A program made the position numbers and the translations under genes. The notes under the pieces were generated by a model. That model saw nothing but the letters and a program-made list of their open reading frames with translations, searched no databases and was not told the DNA's origin. A stretch of 64,000 nucleotides of DNA from Castor canadensis (taxonomy: Eukaryota > Chordata > Mammalia > Rodentia > Castoridae), in NCBI RefSeq assembly GCF_047511655.1, contig NC_133402.1, positions 59,586,951 to 59,650,950 on the forward strand, given 5' to 3'. Below are positions 46,851 to 59,700 of the stretch, piece after piece. Positions within the stretch are counted from its first letter, which is position 1. Every line of letters begins with the position of its first letter.

Positions 46851-47849
46851 AAGAGTAATACTGTGCAGAGATGAAATTACATAGGATTCTGACAGCATGA
46901 AAAAAATATCTTAAAAATGGCTTTGTGTAATTGAGATTTTATTCAATCCTGGGAATCCCAAGTGTCTGCTAATAAGGAATGAGTTTATTTCAAAGGTAAA
47001 AGCTGCTTTAGATGGTGATTTGAATGACTTCTTATCAACTTGAATGCCTTTTTCCTGTGCAGTGTGCAGTTACTCTCAGGGTGAACACTTCTGAACTCCC
47101 TGAGAGAGCTGAAGGCTTCTCTGGTTTCAGGGTAATTCAATTTAAGCAGTGCTGTCATAGCATCTGCAGTCTGAAGCTATTTCCCACCCAGATATCACAG
47201 TTCATGGTAGATGTGGAGGAGGCAGGGAAAAGAATCATACAGCACATATACCCAGTTATTCTCCTTGGCAGGAGAATAACTAATGTGGGTGACCTGCTGG
47301 CTGTTTTTTGTATGCTGTAGCATTTAATTCTTGTAGCATTCTAGTGGGGTAGGTGTTGCTATACCCATTTTTCCAGACGTGTGTATATCTTTGGCTACAT
47401 ATGCTCTGCTCTCCTTGGCCACTGGTTGTCCCATCTGAGAGCAGCAAACCATTAATAGTGTTCCATCTTGGCCCATACACCTCTGGTCTAGTGTGGTATC
47501 ATAAAATTGGGCTTTCAGAAGGTGTACAATTTGGGAAAGGCAAAGTTAAGGGTCTTGTCTTGGAGCTGATTTCTGGGGCTTTTTGTACCCTCTTGGAATG
47601 TTTTTTTCCAGTCCTTGGTTCTTACTCCACTGATGCTGGCCCACCTTGTGGTCCTCAGGGTTTGTATCTCTCTATAGCTTCCTTGGAGCTCTGAGGTTCT
47701 ATAGTGGGACCAGCTCCTTTGGGATTTCTGGCAGGGTGTAGGATAGCCCATCTCCATTCCTTCAATGCCAGATACTTACTGAGAATCTGCTGAGTGGGAG
47801 GTGCTGTTGGTATTGGGGTGTTGGTGGTGAAGCTGACAAACATAGTCAT
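46851..47849. other. Unique sequence with small MIR fragment
   Basis: A MIR-like fragment at about 47325-47385 (minus). Frames at 47024-47320 and 47353-47694 are open on the plus strand but match nothing I recognise. Confidence 0.4.
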
Positions 47850-48860
47850 CTATGGCTGTAAGTATTTTTCAAACACTGCTTTAGGTGTGTCTAGTAAATT
47901 CTGATGCATAGTATTTTTTGCTACCATTCAATAAAAATATTGTCTGTTTTCTATTGAGACTTCATTGATCTACTGGTTATTTGAAAAAAGTCCTCAATAT
48001 TCAAAATATATGAGTATTTAAAAACTACTATTATTGTTAACCAACTTTAACATGATTACATATACCCAGAGAACATACTGCTATGATTTCAGTACTTCTC
48101 AACTTATCGAGATTGATTTTTTGGTTCAGCCATAGGGCCAACTTTGTTTTTGGCAGTGCTGGGTATTGAATCCAGGGCTTTGCATGTGCTAAGAAAGTAC
48201 TTCACTAGTGAGCTACGTCCCCAGCTCTGTCACTGTTTGTATATACTTGAAAAAAATTAAATTCTGTATTCATTGGGTGCAGTGTTCTATAATTGCCCAT
48301 TAGTTAAAGGTTGTTAAAATGTTCTTTATCCTTACTGAATTTCTATCTGCTTGTTTTAATAATATCTGATTGCCAAAATCTCTCACTTTAAGAATTTATC
48401 TTTCTTCCTTTTATATTTGCCTATACTTGCTTTATACATATAGAATTATTTTATCTTCCTGTCATAATTAGTGGCATTCCTGTTTCTAGAAAACCTTAAG
48501 GTCATGTTAGTGTAGCTACATTGCTTCTTTAGGTTATTGTTTGCATGGCATACCTTTTCCTATCTTTTTACTTATAAGCTTTCTATATTCTTATGTTTTC
48601 TGTGCTTTTCTTTCTGAATATGTATATTTAAATTAAAATGCTTTCAATAATCTTTTGGCTTGAGCCTGATTTGAAGCATATAGTTCCTTTATAGTTAATA
48701 TATTTAAATCTGCCATTTTACTATGTGCGTTCTGTGATCATGCTTTCACATGGTCTACATTTCTCTTCTTCCTTTCTTGTTTTCTTTTGTTGAATTTTAA
48801 AAAGTGACATCGTTTTTCTGTTAGGTTGAAAATCACATATTCTCTTATTATTCTTTTACA
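47850..48860 (-). repeat. Very old L1 fragment with ID SINE
   Basis: Minus-strand endonuclease-side L1 phrases (cactgctttaggtgtgtcta near 47874; gatctactggttatttgaaa near 47968). An ID SINE is inserted at 48146-48228. Confidence 0.55.
48146..48228 (-). repeat. ID-type SINE, minus strand
   Basis: Unit tgctgggtattgaatccagg ... gagctacgtccccagctctg. Confidence 0.85.
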
Positions 48861-49289
48861 GAATATCCTATAGATTACTACGTGCAATGTGCTTTTCTGT
48901 GGTTTTTTTTTCTGTGCTGTGCTGGATTCTTAATTAGGGTTTTATTTTGCTTGTGTGTCTATGTGTACTATGGTCAGTGTGGAGGCTTCCTATATCGATT
49001 TGGTAGACACTGCCCCACATCTTTAACCTCCTGGAGCACTGCTTCCCCCACCAAAGGCTGTCTATTTGGCAGATTTTACTGAAGGATTTAGGCAGTAGAG
49101 AGGAATTCTATCTTGCGGAAACAGGATTAAAGTCAAATTCTTAAAAGTCCCTTCATCGTTTTAACTTTAGGAGTTGAGAATTGCCTCAACTGCTCTTTCT
49201 TGTCACATCCGAAATCAGAATTCATGTCTTGGGAGCCTCCTCTTCATTAACAAACGTTAATTTGTATTTCTAAGCAACTATTACTGAAT

Positions 49290-49500
49290 GCTTACTACAG
49301 GCACATCAATCAATCAACAGATATTTATTGGGTTTCTACATTATGTTAAGTACTTTCTAGGTACCAGAAAGTACTATGCTTAGTTCTTCCCATGTATTAT
49401 CTAATTTAATCCTCACAGTAGCTACATGAGAGGTATAATTATGGCCCCTTTTGTGCAGATGAGACTTGAGGAGGTTAGATAGCTTGGCCAACACAGTTTT
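49290..49500 (-). repeat. MIR/L2-type ancient repeats
   Basis: aatcctcacagtagctacat and the following atgagacttgaggaggttag match MIR (minus). The part before 49370 (cagatatttattgggtttct) is like an L2/MIR3 end. Confidence 0.65.
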
Positions 49501-49884
49501 CTTTCTGAAAGGTAGTCTGTCATATATTTTTAAGTGACGTGTTTTCCTTTTACTGTATATTGGAATCAAATGAGATGTTTATAAATCATCTAGTTTGTCA
49601 AATAAAGTTGCTCAAATAATGTTACTATTTTGTAAATTGATATGGCAACAATGGCTATCTTGGGCCAGTGCCCACCCTGATCTGATCAGCTGGAACTGGG
49701 CTGGTGGAGCTACATGACCTTCACTGTAGAAGCCCAGGAAGCTAAGGGTCCAGTTGGCAGAGCCCCTCAGAAGGGAGGGGAGAGAGTGAGCAGCAGGAAG
49801 AACCATAGTTGAGTCCCCAATGAGCCTGCAGAGATGGCAAAAGAGTGGAATGAATTTGATTGAAAGAAAATAAAGAAACATGGG

Positions 49885-50115
49885 AGCCAGGCGTGGTGGT
49901 TCATACCTGTTATCCCAGCAGCTGGGATGCTGAGGCAGGAGGATTGTGAGTTCAAGGTCGGCTTGGGCTATGTAGCAAGTTCCAGGCCATTCTGGGCTAC
50001 ATGGAGATAGCTTGTCTCAAACAAGGAGGATTGTGAGTTCAAGGTCGGCTTGGGCTATGTAGCAAGTTCCAGGCCATTCTGGGCTACATGGAGATAGCTT
50101 GTCTCAAACAAACAA
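49885..50115 (+). repeat. B1-like SINE with an exact 87-bp internal tandem duplication
   Basis: B1 starts gccaggcgtggtggttcata. The segment 49938-50024 is repeated with no visible difference at 50025-50111, then a short A-rich tail. Period is 87 bp. Confidence 0.95.
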
Positions 50116-50410
50116 ATAAATAAACATGAAAGAAATAAACATGGGACTGGTGTTGCACACCCAGATATGGGTGGGAGCTCTGTACAGCTGTTAGGTGGGG
50201 AGGCCTGGATGAGCTAGAGTGAGGATGGACAGAATCAGAGAGGTGCTGGGGGTTGTGACACCAACTGGATAGCAGCTGACCAGCTTCCCTGGGCATCTGC
50301 ACTTACCCGACTGAACTGGAGAGAAGGAAATTGAGTGCTGTGGGGGAGCCCTCAGGACACTTTAGATATCCCAGCCATGCAAGTTAATCCCTGATATAAA
50401 AAGAGCATTG

Positions 50411-50502
50411 ATGGGCTGGCAGAATGGCTCAAACAGTAAGAGCACCTGCCTAGAAAGCACAGGGTCCCAGGTTCAAACCCCAGAGCCTCAAAAAAAAAAA
50501 TT
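50411..50502 (+). repeat. ID-type SINE, plus strand
   Basis: Unit gggctggcagaatggctcaa ... aggttcaaaccccagagcct with poly-A. A second, truncated ID-like piece with A-rich tail follows at about 50513-50640. Confidence 0.85.
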
Positions 50503-50640
50503 GAACAATTAGAAAGTTCTAACTATAAGCATGAAACCCTGCATTTAATCCTCAGTTCAACAACAACAGAAAAAAAACCTCAAAAAACAAATCTAAAAAC
50601 AAACAAACAAAAACCAACCCACCAAAAACCAGAAGTAAAG

Positions 50641-51440
50641 AAGGGGGAGGGAAAAAAAGGCTCAGTGATCTACACCTCTAGCCATGGACAGCTCTCAGCA
50701 CATGGACTGAGAGTTCTCCTCCCTTACCAGCCACTCCATGGAAGTGGGCAACATATCTTTTTTGAATCTGGATCTTCAGTGCCTAGCCCAGGATGCAGCC
50801 CAGCCCAGGATGCAGCCCTTGTCAGAGTGGTGGCATGAGAACCATGGCAGCAATGTGGATCTCTGTAGGTGGGCCACAGGTTCTCCAGCCAACTCCTCGA
50901 AGGCCAGAATGCTGTTTGAGACACAAGAGCCTGCTTTTGATAGCATCCAACTGACTGTAAGTAGTCTGGAGCCCAGCTCTGATATGCAGAGCTTGGGCCT
51001 CAGTAGTTTCTAAAAGTGTGCAAGTGATAGCTATTGCTCAGAAATATCTCACTGCCTGGAAATTGAAAGTGTCCCAGTTCCTCGCCTGCCTGTGACTGCA
51101 TGGAGAGCACAGAGATGAGGAAGAACCGCGTTCTCACAGACTCTTCCCCCATACACCCTAAGAATGCCACCCAAGGGCCACCTGCCAGGAGGGAAGAGAG
51201 TAGATCTGCTTCTCTGCCCTTCATCATCCCACCCACAGCCGCACATGGGAAGTTTTCCTGTAGAGCCTAGCAGCACCTAAAGCTGCTCTTGGGCAGTACT
51301 TACCTGACAGAGGCCTTCCAAAGTGGACCTGGGTCAAACTGGAGAAGCTGCATAGGGGCTTTGCTGCTGTACCTTCTGATCCTCAGGATATGAAGCTGGT
51401 GGTTCCTTTGAGGGGCTGAGGGTTTATTATAATCCTCTCC
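50641..51440. other. Unique sequence, no supported gene
   Basis: A 91-codon plus-strand frame (50738-51013) includes a 15-bp tandem repeat of ccaggatgcagccca type at 50788-50818. No known protein or promoter supports it. Confidence 0.4.
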
Positions 51441-51449
51441 AATGGCATT

Positions 51450-51572
51450 ACATAGAGAGGGATACTATGGTATAGTAGAAAGGCTCAGGGTGACCAGGAT
51501 TTGAACCTAGGCTTCTGGCAACCTGGGACATGCCCATCTTAGAGTCTCAGTTTCCTCCCTTAAGAATCTCCA
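51450..51572 (+). repeat. MIR element, plus strand
   Basis: gtatagtagaaaggctcagg, then gatttgaacctaggcttctg and gagtctcagtttcctccctt in MIR order. Confidence 0.75.
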
Positions 51573-51574
51573 TC

Positions 51575-52130
51575 CTAACTAGTGAACATCATGTTAAGTG
51601 AAGTAAGCCAGGTTCAGAAAGACCAAGGTCACATGTTTTCTCTCATATGTGGAATATAGATCCAAATATAAATACAAGTATTATATACAAGAGGGGGGCA
51701 GTTAGAGGAGACTAAGGGAGGAGAAAGAGAAGAAAAGAATGATAGTGAGTAATATTGAAACACACATTTGTGTAGGAACAAGACACAATGAAACACACTG
51801 AAAACTCTTGAATAATACCGGACAGAGGGAAAAGGATAAGGACGAGTAATAGAGGAGGTTAGACTAATTGAAGTATAATAGATTTACAGTTAAAATACCT
51901 ATGCAAGAACCCACTGAATAATGGACAGACACTTAATAATGAAAGGCAGCAATGTAGAACAGGTCATGCTGTGGGTTGGGGGGGGCAAATAGCAAGAGAG
52001 GAAGGGAAAATGAAGTGGGTAAGGAGGTACTTTCTATATATGTATGAATATGTAACACTGAAACCTGTCCAAGCCATTTTAAGAAGGGGAGTGGAGGAAA
52101 AGGGAGAACACTGGAGGGTGGTGTGCAGGT
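51575..52130 (+). repeat. L1 3' end, plus strand
   Basis: End of ORF2 and 3' UTR: gaacatcatgttaagtgaag near 51583, tctctcatatgtggaatata near 51638, then 3' UTR sequence. 5'-truncated. Confidence 0.8.
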
Positions 52131-53210
52131 GTAAGGGGGCTGTAGAGAGCAATGCTCCTCAGAAGTTGATTTCTGTGGAGGCATTTGGGAGGGGCAAAAA
52201 GCTGGAATGTGCGAGATCAGCAGGGTGCTTGCTGTGACCCAAGACCCAGGAGCAGAGAGTTAGACCAGGTCAGCAACGGTGGGGAAGAGAAGGTGAAGGA
52301 AGGCAAGGAATTTGAGAACAGGAAGGCGGTCATGGTTGTCTGAGCAGAGAGGGAACAAGGGCGAGGACAACTGAAGGAGATTCCCACATGTGGTGTCTGG
52401 TGTGGGAAGGGACAGAGCTGGCAGGACTGGAGAGTGAAAGGGTGGGACAGGAGGTGCTGAGAACGCTTGCTTGTGGGTTACAGGGTGTCTGGTTCATCTC
52501 AGTGCTGTCTCCTAGGATGGGGACTTTGCATGGCAGACTGGGACTACTCTGACTTTAGTCTAACATCAACAATACCACATTAGCTATGTGACTTCAGGAG
52601 TCATCCTTTACTGTTCTGTACCTGACTAAACTGGCTGCCTCACCATGACCTTGAGGTGGTCATCACGGCTGCTGTAGTCCATTTTACCAAAAGAGAACAG
52701 ACAGGAAGGAGTCATGGCTGGACAGAACCCAGGCTGGACATTCTCATTCACAGGCTGCAGAACTGAGGCTCCAAAAAGGCCTTCCTTACCTGGCTGCCCC
52801 TAGACCTGCCCTGTCTCAGCTTGCCCAGCCTCCATAACTATCCACGAGCTCTGCTGTGCTGTCGGCCTTGCAGTGGCTGCTCCCACCCCCTATCAGCTGT
52901 TGACATACAAGTGCCCTGGTAAGGAAAATATTTTCATTCTTTTATAACAGCATTCTCAGCCCTGCTTAATCATATTTTTCTTTGTCTTTAAAAACAAACT
53001 CCTGTGTGGTTTTCTATCTTCTTGCTGCTCTCCAAAGAACATTCTAGAACTAAGCTGTGCTGTTTGATGCTTCATGAGTTTTCACTGTGTTTCTGCCCTT
53101 TGGCTACTGTACATGGGGTGAGGGTAGGCAGGTGCCTAGTTATTCCTAGTGCCTCACGCCACACTTGACGCTTACGTACAAGGATCTCTTAATCTCATTT
53201 CTACTCTGAG
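52131..53210. other. Unique sequence, no supported gene
   Basis: About 1 kb of moderately GC-rich DNA. No gene, RNA or repeat recognised. Confidence 0.4.
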
Positions 53211-53214
53211 ACAA

Positions 53215-53330
53215 AAGTGTCACCTCATTTGCAGAGAAACTCATGTTCAGAAAGGTTAAGTAACCTGGCCAAGGTCACACAGCCTTGGAAAAGCCAGGGC
53301 TTGAAATGGGGATTTGAGTTAATTTGGCCT
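53215..53330 (-). repeat. MIR element, minus strand
   Basis: aggttaagtaacctggccaa, then ggtcacacagccttgg, the reverse of the MIR core. Confidence 0.85.
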
Positions 53331-55520
53331 CCGTTGTTGGGTCTTGATCCCATGTGCTGAAGCCATCTTGTGGCTGATGGGAGAATCTGGGGAGGTATTC
53401 CAGGACACTGCGGCTGGGCAGAAGGAGAAGATTCTCCACAGAGAGGAAGAACTCGCCGTGTACTCGTTGTGTGGCCTGAGCTCTTGTCCATACTCCTTTG
53501 AGGCAGGCATCCCTCCTGGACCCCATTTTACTGATGAGGAATCATCAGCAAGACAGAAGGGCAGAGAACTGGCGGACATGGGGCTTGCATTTAAATACAG
53601 ATCTGCATAGCACGAGCACTAGGGCCTCTCTCCACCCCTTCTGTGTCCTCCCATTTCTGCTCTGTCAGTGCCTAAGAAGAGTTAGGCAGGATACCACAGG
53701 ATTTGGGAGCTCAGCTTCGGGTCCAGGTCTATGTGTATGAAGGTGACCCAGCAGGCACAGGGACTAAGGGGCGGTACGTCCATAGGTCTGCTCATGCCCC
53801 CATAGTACCAGAGTACCTTCTTAATCCCAGTTCTACCCAGGGGATCTGAAAGCCACTGGCCTGGGTGCCATCAGACAGAGAGAAACATGGTTTGCAGGGC
53901 TGTGAGAACCCAGCCCCAGAGCAGGCTTCCCTCACTCTGTGTCCTGGAGCAAAGTCCTTCCTTGTCTGGCCTTGCTTGCCCCAGTGCTGAAATGTGGGAT
54001 TTGCCTGTGCTGCTGAGTCCTTGGGTTGATTTCTCTGACCTCCAGATTATTCTCAGAGTATCTGCCTTTTGTCCCCATATGTTGGCATTCCCTCTGGGAG
54101 CCTGGGCCTGGCCTTCTCAGGGGCAGGGCAGTAGAGGCCTACCCTGTCCTGCTGCTGCTCCTGCACCAGAGCCCCCTCCCCTCATGGCTGCTGGAGGAGG
54201 GCAAGAGGCAGGTGTTCTATAGAGATGGAGTGTATTTTTTTTTTTTTATAAAATCCCTCCCAATAACCTTCTCTTTCTGACTTATGGAGCCTCCCGAGAC
54301 TTGGCCTTCTACTTTGGGGGGGTCTCCTCTTGCCTCCAGGACTTTGGTTTTAAGATGGCTAATGATTAGCACTGATCATTATTCCAAACTAGGAGGAATG
54401 GTTGGTGAAAAGTGTGTGAACTATCTCCTCTTCACCCCTGCCCCTTTATTCTCAAGGTCTTCTGATTGTGAAGCAAGGCCCGGGGCCTTGACTGGCAAGA
54501 TTAGCACAGGAGGTGGTAATCTTGTGGTGAAGCCAAGCATACTTTCCATTGGCTAATGTCAGAGGCTGAATTGTATCTGGTAATTACTGGTGAAATCTCC
54601 CCCTCCCTCCCATATAGTCTGGACAGGGTCTGCCATGGAAAAAGCCCAATGGCTAGATAAATTCTAGTAGTATTCTGGTAGAATAACTGGTAATATCCTA
54701 GAACTTAATTCTCCTAAGGACATTTGTATCCAATAGCATTTCTTTAAAAACTCATTTTTTCCCAACTTTGAGTCTGGTGCATAGTAAAGTTGGTTAATTG
54801 AACAAGTGAAAGGACCTAAGGAACAGTGTTTTAATGGTTGAATTTTGGTCACATATTCATGCATTTAGCCTTGTAGAGACACTGTGTGCAGTAGACACGG
54901 GATAAGTTGGTGGATAAAGTAGTCTCAGTCCTTTTCCTTGAAGAACTTCTAGTGTACTGGGGGATAATCAGATAATAAGCACACAAACAGATTTCTATTC
55001 ATTAGTTTTGTGATCCATTCCTTGACTGAGACACTATCACAGATTCCATGATTCTCTATAATCCTGATCAAACATAGGGGATCCTAATTCTACCTAAGGT
55101 TGGGAGACCATTCAGAGCTGAACAAAGATGCAAAGGAATCAGAGCTGGACAGGGAAGATATCCTGGTATGGGGGCATCCTTGAGCTCTGTGACATTCCCT
55201 GCTAGGCTAGGACCTCCAGCCTGAGCTCTGCACCCTGCCCATAGGAGCCTTACTGCTGGTGCTGCTGCTGACAGTTGCCCAGAGACAGTGCAGCGGCACC
55301 TGTTCTGCAAGCCTCCCTAAGTTTTCAGGAAGAGCTCTTCTCCCTGGCTTGCCTGTGACCCACCCAGCAGATGTCCGTGATACTTCAGGGGAAGAACAGG
55401 CCATCCTCCCCCGCTCCCAGAGGCTTGTTAAGCACTTGCAATGTCTGGCTTTGATTGCTGTCCTAGAGAGCCAGAGTTCACTCAGATCAAACCTCTTTGT
55501 TCAAGCCCAAGTGAGGTCTT
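53331..55520. other. Unique sequence, no supported gene
   Basis: Several short overlapping frames on both strands (for example 53887-54222) but none looks like a known protein. A possible old repeat lies at about 54860-54990. Confidence 0.4.
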
Positions 55521-55523
55521 TTG

Positions 55524-55610
55524 TTTTTTGGAGGTATTAGGGTTTGAAGTCAGGGCCTTGTACTTGCTAGGCAAGAGCTCTATCACTTGAGCCACATGTC
55601 TAGCAATCAA
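55524..55610 (-). repeat. ID-type SINE, minus strand
   Basis: Unit ttagggtttgaagtcagggc ... gcaagagctctatcacttga. Confidence 0.85.
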
Positions 55611-55634
55611 GTGAGATCTTTTAGACAACACACT

Positions 55635-55709
55635 CTCCCTTCTTCCCTCCCTCCCTCCCTCCCTTCTTCCATCTTCCCTCCCTCCCTCCTCCCTCCCCCC
55701 TCCTTCTTT
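55635..55709. repeat. CT-rich (TTCC/TCCC)n low-complexity tract
   Basis: Pyrimidine-only run of about 65 bp between two SINEs. Confidence 0.9.
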
Positions 55710-56002
55710 TTGCAGTACTGGGGTTTGAACTCAGGGCTTCATGCTTGCTAGGCAGGCACTCCATTGCTTGAGCCCCTTTTGCTCTGGTTATTTTTCAGGT
55801 AAAGTCTCATGTCCGGACCATGATCCTCCTGTTTATGCTTCCCACAGTGACTTGAATGACAGGTGTGCACCACCATGCCCAGCCTTTTCTGTTGAGATGG
55901 GATCTTGTGAACTTTTTGCCCAGGCTGGCCCTGAACTGTGATCCTCCCGATCTCTGCCTCCTAAGTAGCTGGGATTACAGGTGTGAGCTCTGGATGCCTG
56001 GC
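55710..56002 (-). repeat. Composite ID-B1-B1 SINE, minus strand
   Basis: ID unit (gtactggggtttgaactcag) and two B1-like units, the second ending gggattacaggtgtgagctc. Confidence 0.9.
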
Positions 56003-56299
56003 TGGACTATCTTCTGAAAATGCACATCTTCACAGCCATCTTATATTTATTCGGGGGTCACTGCCAATCTCCAGGCCATCTCTCCTAGCCCTTAAGGTCA
56101 GGCTGCCTGACTGCACCTCTGTACTCACTGTGCCTCTGCCCTCCTGGCCCTTCCTTCTGCTCACCTGGCACAGCCTGTGGTCATGTTGCCTTCAGGAGAT
56201 CTTTTGATTTTTGTCTGCACTACCTCTAGGCTCCTCTTTATGGAAGCACTACCAAGATTCCTTACCATCTGCCTTCCCAAGCCTTTGACAGTCCTTACA

Positions 56300-56392
56300 T
56301 CTGAGTGGATAAGAGCTTGGATTTCAAGTCAGGTCTTCTGGGTTTGAATCCTGTCTTGACCACTCACTAGCCTTGCAGGAGGTAAAAAAGAG
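56300..56392 (+). repeat. MIR fragment, plus strand
   Basis: gagcttggatttcaagtcag followed by gggtttgaatcctgtcttga, the 5' half of MIR. Confidence 0.7.
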
Positions 56393-56396
56393 TCAG

Positions 56397-56748
56397 TTAG
56401 TCGGCTTCCTATTACTGTAACAAAATACCCGAGATAATTTAAAAAGAGAAAAAAGTTTATTTTAGGTCATGGTTTTAGAGGTTTAAGTCCTTGATTAGGT
56501 GGACCCACTGCTTTTAGAACTGTGGTGGGGGTGGAAGCACATTATGCCAGGGAGCACATAGCAGAGCCAAGCCACTCACCTCATGATCGCTACATTAAAG
56601 ACAAGGAAGAAGGGTCCAGGGTCCCAATATCCCCTTCAAGGGCATATGTCCAGTGACCAGAAGACCTCACACTACGCCTCACCTCTAACTAAGCCTTTGT
56701 CACATAGGTCTTATTTAAGATGCAGACTATGGCACAGGGTGACTATAT
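56397..56748 (-). mobile_element. MaLR-type solo LTR fossil (MST/MLT1-like)
   Basis: About 350 bp in the order typical of mammalian MaLR LTRs read in reverse (ttcctattactgtaacaaaa at the start; gatgcagactatggca at the end). No internal region is attached. Old and decayed; the exact subfamily is not certain. Confidence 0.65.
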
Positions 56749-59700
56749 CTATCTATCATCACAATGGAGCCCTTTTGAGAATGAACTGAGCAGGGGCAAC
56801 AGGCAGACTCAGGGCTGTCTTGGGAAGTCGGAATCTCTTTACCCCTCATTATGTACATGAAGGGGTAGCAGCTCTCCAAAGAGGATTTTGTAGGTGGCAG
56901 AAGCTGGTGTGGTTCAGTCTGGCTCATGGTCACTTCCCAATGCCTTGTGCAGTGGAATCTGACAGTGCCCACCTGGGACAGGTGAACAGCTGGGCTTAGC
57001 AGGCTCCACCTAGGAAGCAGCATGTAAGGTGGCCTGGATCAGCTCCCCAGTGGCCCTGCCTGCTGAAGGACAGGATAGGAAACAGGATAGTTGGAAGGAC
57101 ACTGGCTGTGTTAAGAGATGCGCCAGTTGAGTCTGGTTTCTCATGCTATAGAAAAAGCCTGGAGGCTTAGCAGAACCCAAAGCTGGGAGCCTGTTGTGCC
57201 TAGAAGCTGGGGGGGCTCCTGTGCCTTCTGGGGCCATTACAGATAAGAGCCTTTGTCCTTTCCATCAGTAAAAGTCAAAAGAAAGCCCAGCCAGCACTGG
57301 TCCAGAAGGTGTGAAGCCACCCTGTCTCCCATTCTCTAATGCAGGGATGCTCCCTGAATTTCTAGTCCAGTGGATTGACATTCCCAAGGCCAGAGATGGA
57401 CAGGGGGCTGGGCCTGTCTGAGTTTAACCTGCTTAGCCTCTGGGGTCTGTTCCTAAGACTCAGGGCTCACTGTGACCCCTATATTCCAAGACAGGGTAGA
57501 CTAAGCCTGATTCAGGGACTTATCAATGGGAGAAGCTACCACCAGAGATTGTGTGGACCAGAAGTAGGGGAGAGGGCAGCGGGACCAGTGGGCATCTTCC
57601 AAGTCTTCAGGAACTGTGAAAACCTTCAGTCTGGGGGCTTGCTGGGGAGTGGGAGGCTCAGCACGCATCCAGGCTGTCGTTTCTTTGCCAGGTGTCATTC
57701 AGATGTGATGATACACCTTAGAGGATTCTTAGAGATGAGGATAACATCCAGGTTAAAACTATACTTATTCCTGCTATGCTCCAAGGCAGTGCTCCACATG
57801 GCTGTCCTCAAACATGCAGTGTTTAGTCCTACTTCCATGTCTCAGCACCAGCTGTACCACCTTTCTGCCTCTTCTTCAGGGGCCAGCTCTAGGCTGTCTT
57901 CCTCACATGCCGTTTTGCCACTTCCAGCCCACGGAGGCCTTTATCTACCCAAAGTTCTCTTATGTCATTGTACCCAAGTGACACATTCTTCAGACCCTTG
58001 ACCTCCGAAGGTCCCTCCCCACCCTGTGAAGGCCCACAAGCAGGTGAGAACCATGATTGGTTCCCACAGCAGAGCACAAGGACCAGGAGTAATGCTGGGT
58101 GCAGCCATGCAGGAAGCCCTGATCAGAGGCAGAGCAGTGGCTGGGTAAATGCTCAAATGGGGGCTCTCAGAGGGGCCTACACACCTTCCGGCCGCAACAG
58201 TTGGAGGTGCCAGGTTGTTTTTATTCTACCTGATATTTGTCACTCTGTCAGCAAACACAATTCCACCCTTCCCAACGCACTGGGGAATGAGCGCACTCTT
58301 TCGTAGTACTCCACAGGGGCCATCTGTCCTCCCGGCTCTGTACTTGCACTGCCCCCATTGTGGTTTCAGTGGCATCAAGCTGGCCAGTTGCTTTGCCCTT
58401 GAAATGGCAGTCATATCACAGGGACAAAGAGTAACCTTGGAGAGTGATGCTCTGGTTTTTATAGTTTAGGATTTTTGGAATAATCCAAGCAGTTAGATTG
58501 CCCTGTGTGGGACACATGAACACATATTCTAATGATTGACCTTTTAATTTTTTTCCTGGCATCTATCAGTTGTCTCTTATTCATTGCCCTGGTTTCTTTC
58601 CAAAATACAACTGCACTCATTCCAAAATTCCATTTGTGGCCCGAAATGTCAAAGTATTGGGCTCTACCATGTGCCAGGCCATAAGACTGGGTCTTTGGTC
58701 ATTCAACAGATTGTCCTCATGATGTCCAGCAGGTAAACACCAGGATGCTATGAGCTCCCAGAGCTTCTCATTTCAGAGCATAAAATAAGGATGCTTATTG
58801 GAGTAGCTGTTCTTAGCAGCACTTCCCAATTTAAGCATTTCTGAGCACCTGGAGTTCAGATCATCTGTTCTGATCTCTAACCCCCTCCCCATCAGCACAG
58901 TCCCTCTACAACTTGCCTCAAGTATCTAAATATGCCAGACAAGCAAGGAACAAAGGACCAATCCATCTGGAGCATGGTTTTCTCTCCAGGTTTCACTCTA
59001 TAGCAATAGAAGGTGCTGATGGATGTGCTCATTTGAAAGACCAGCCAGAGTGGTGATTTTATTCTGTCCTCCCTGGGAATGCTGCTGGTTCCCCTGGGAA
59101 CATCCCAAGAGTATTCTTACTTTCATACTTATAAACGCTAGACCAATTAAAGGAATATTGTTGACTGCTTTTGGGAAAAGAGGGAGAAAAACACATTCCA
59201 GAGGACACAACCTCTCTTGATACCAAAGTTTCCCAGTGGAAGGTTACCTTGGTTAGATTTCATTGCAGAGTTGAAGACATTTCACTCTACAGTATTGTAA
59301 AAGGCTTTAAAAACCCTCCTGTGGTATGTTTCTAATTTAAGACTGAAAAAATATTTCTATTGTGCCATACATAGAGTAACCTAAAACCTAATAAAAGCTC
59401 TGAATTAGGGTTGGTCAGAATGGTTTGAATTAAGTTCAGGTAGAGGCAAGAACACTGTATCTGTCGACTGGAGCTGCTGGGTTATGGACCAAGAGGCAGG
59501 TTCTAACTGGGAGACTGGACTTGCCCAGTCGGGAGGAGGACTCATCTCTTCTAGAATTCTGGTGCTCTAGATTACTGGCTACAGGCCCCTAATACTGTTG
59601 ACACCTGTCCTCTGCCCCAGAAGGGCCTAACACTTGCTGTTTGTGTCATGTTGGTTGTCTTGTAGGTTTCTCATTGGGGATAGGTTTATTTGAGTTGCTG

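Noticed and set aside
49938-50111. Direct repeats that could suggest a repeat array such as CRISPR
   Set aside because: Only two adjacent copies without spacers, inside a SINE of a mammalian genome.
50738-51013. 91-codon frame with a small internal repeat
   Set aside because: No recognised family, no promoter or poly-A signal; the repeat is a simple 15-bp duplication.
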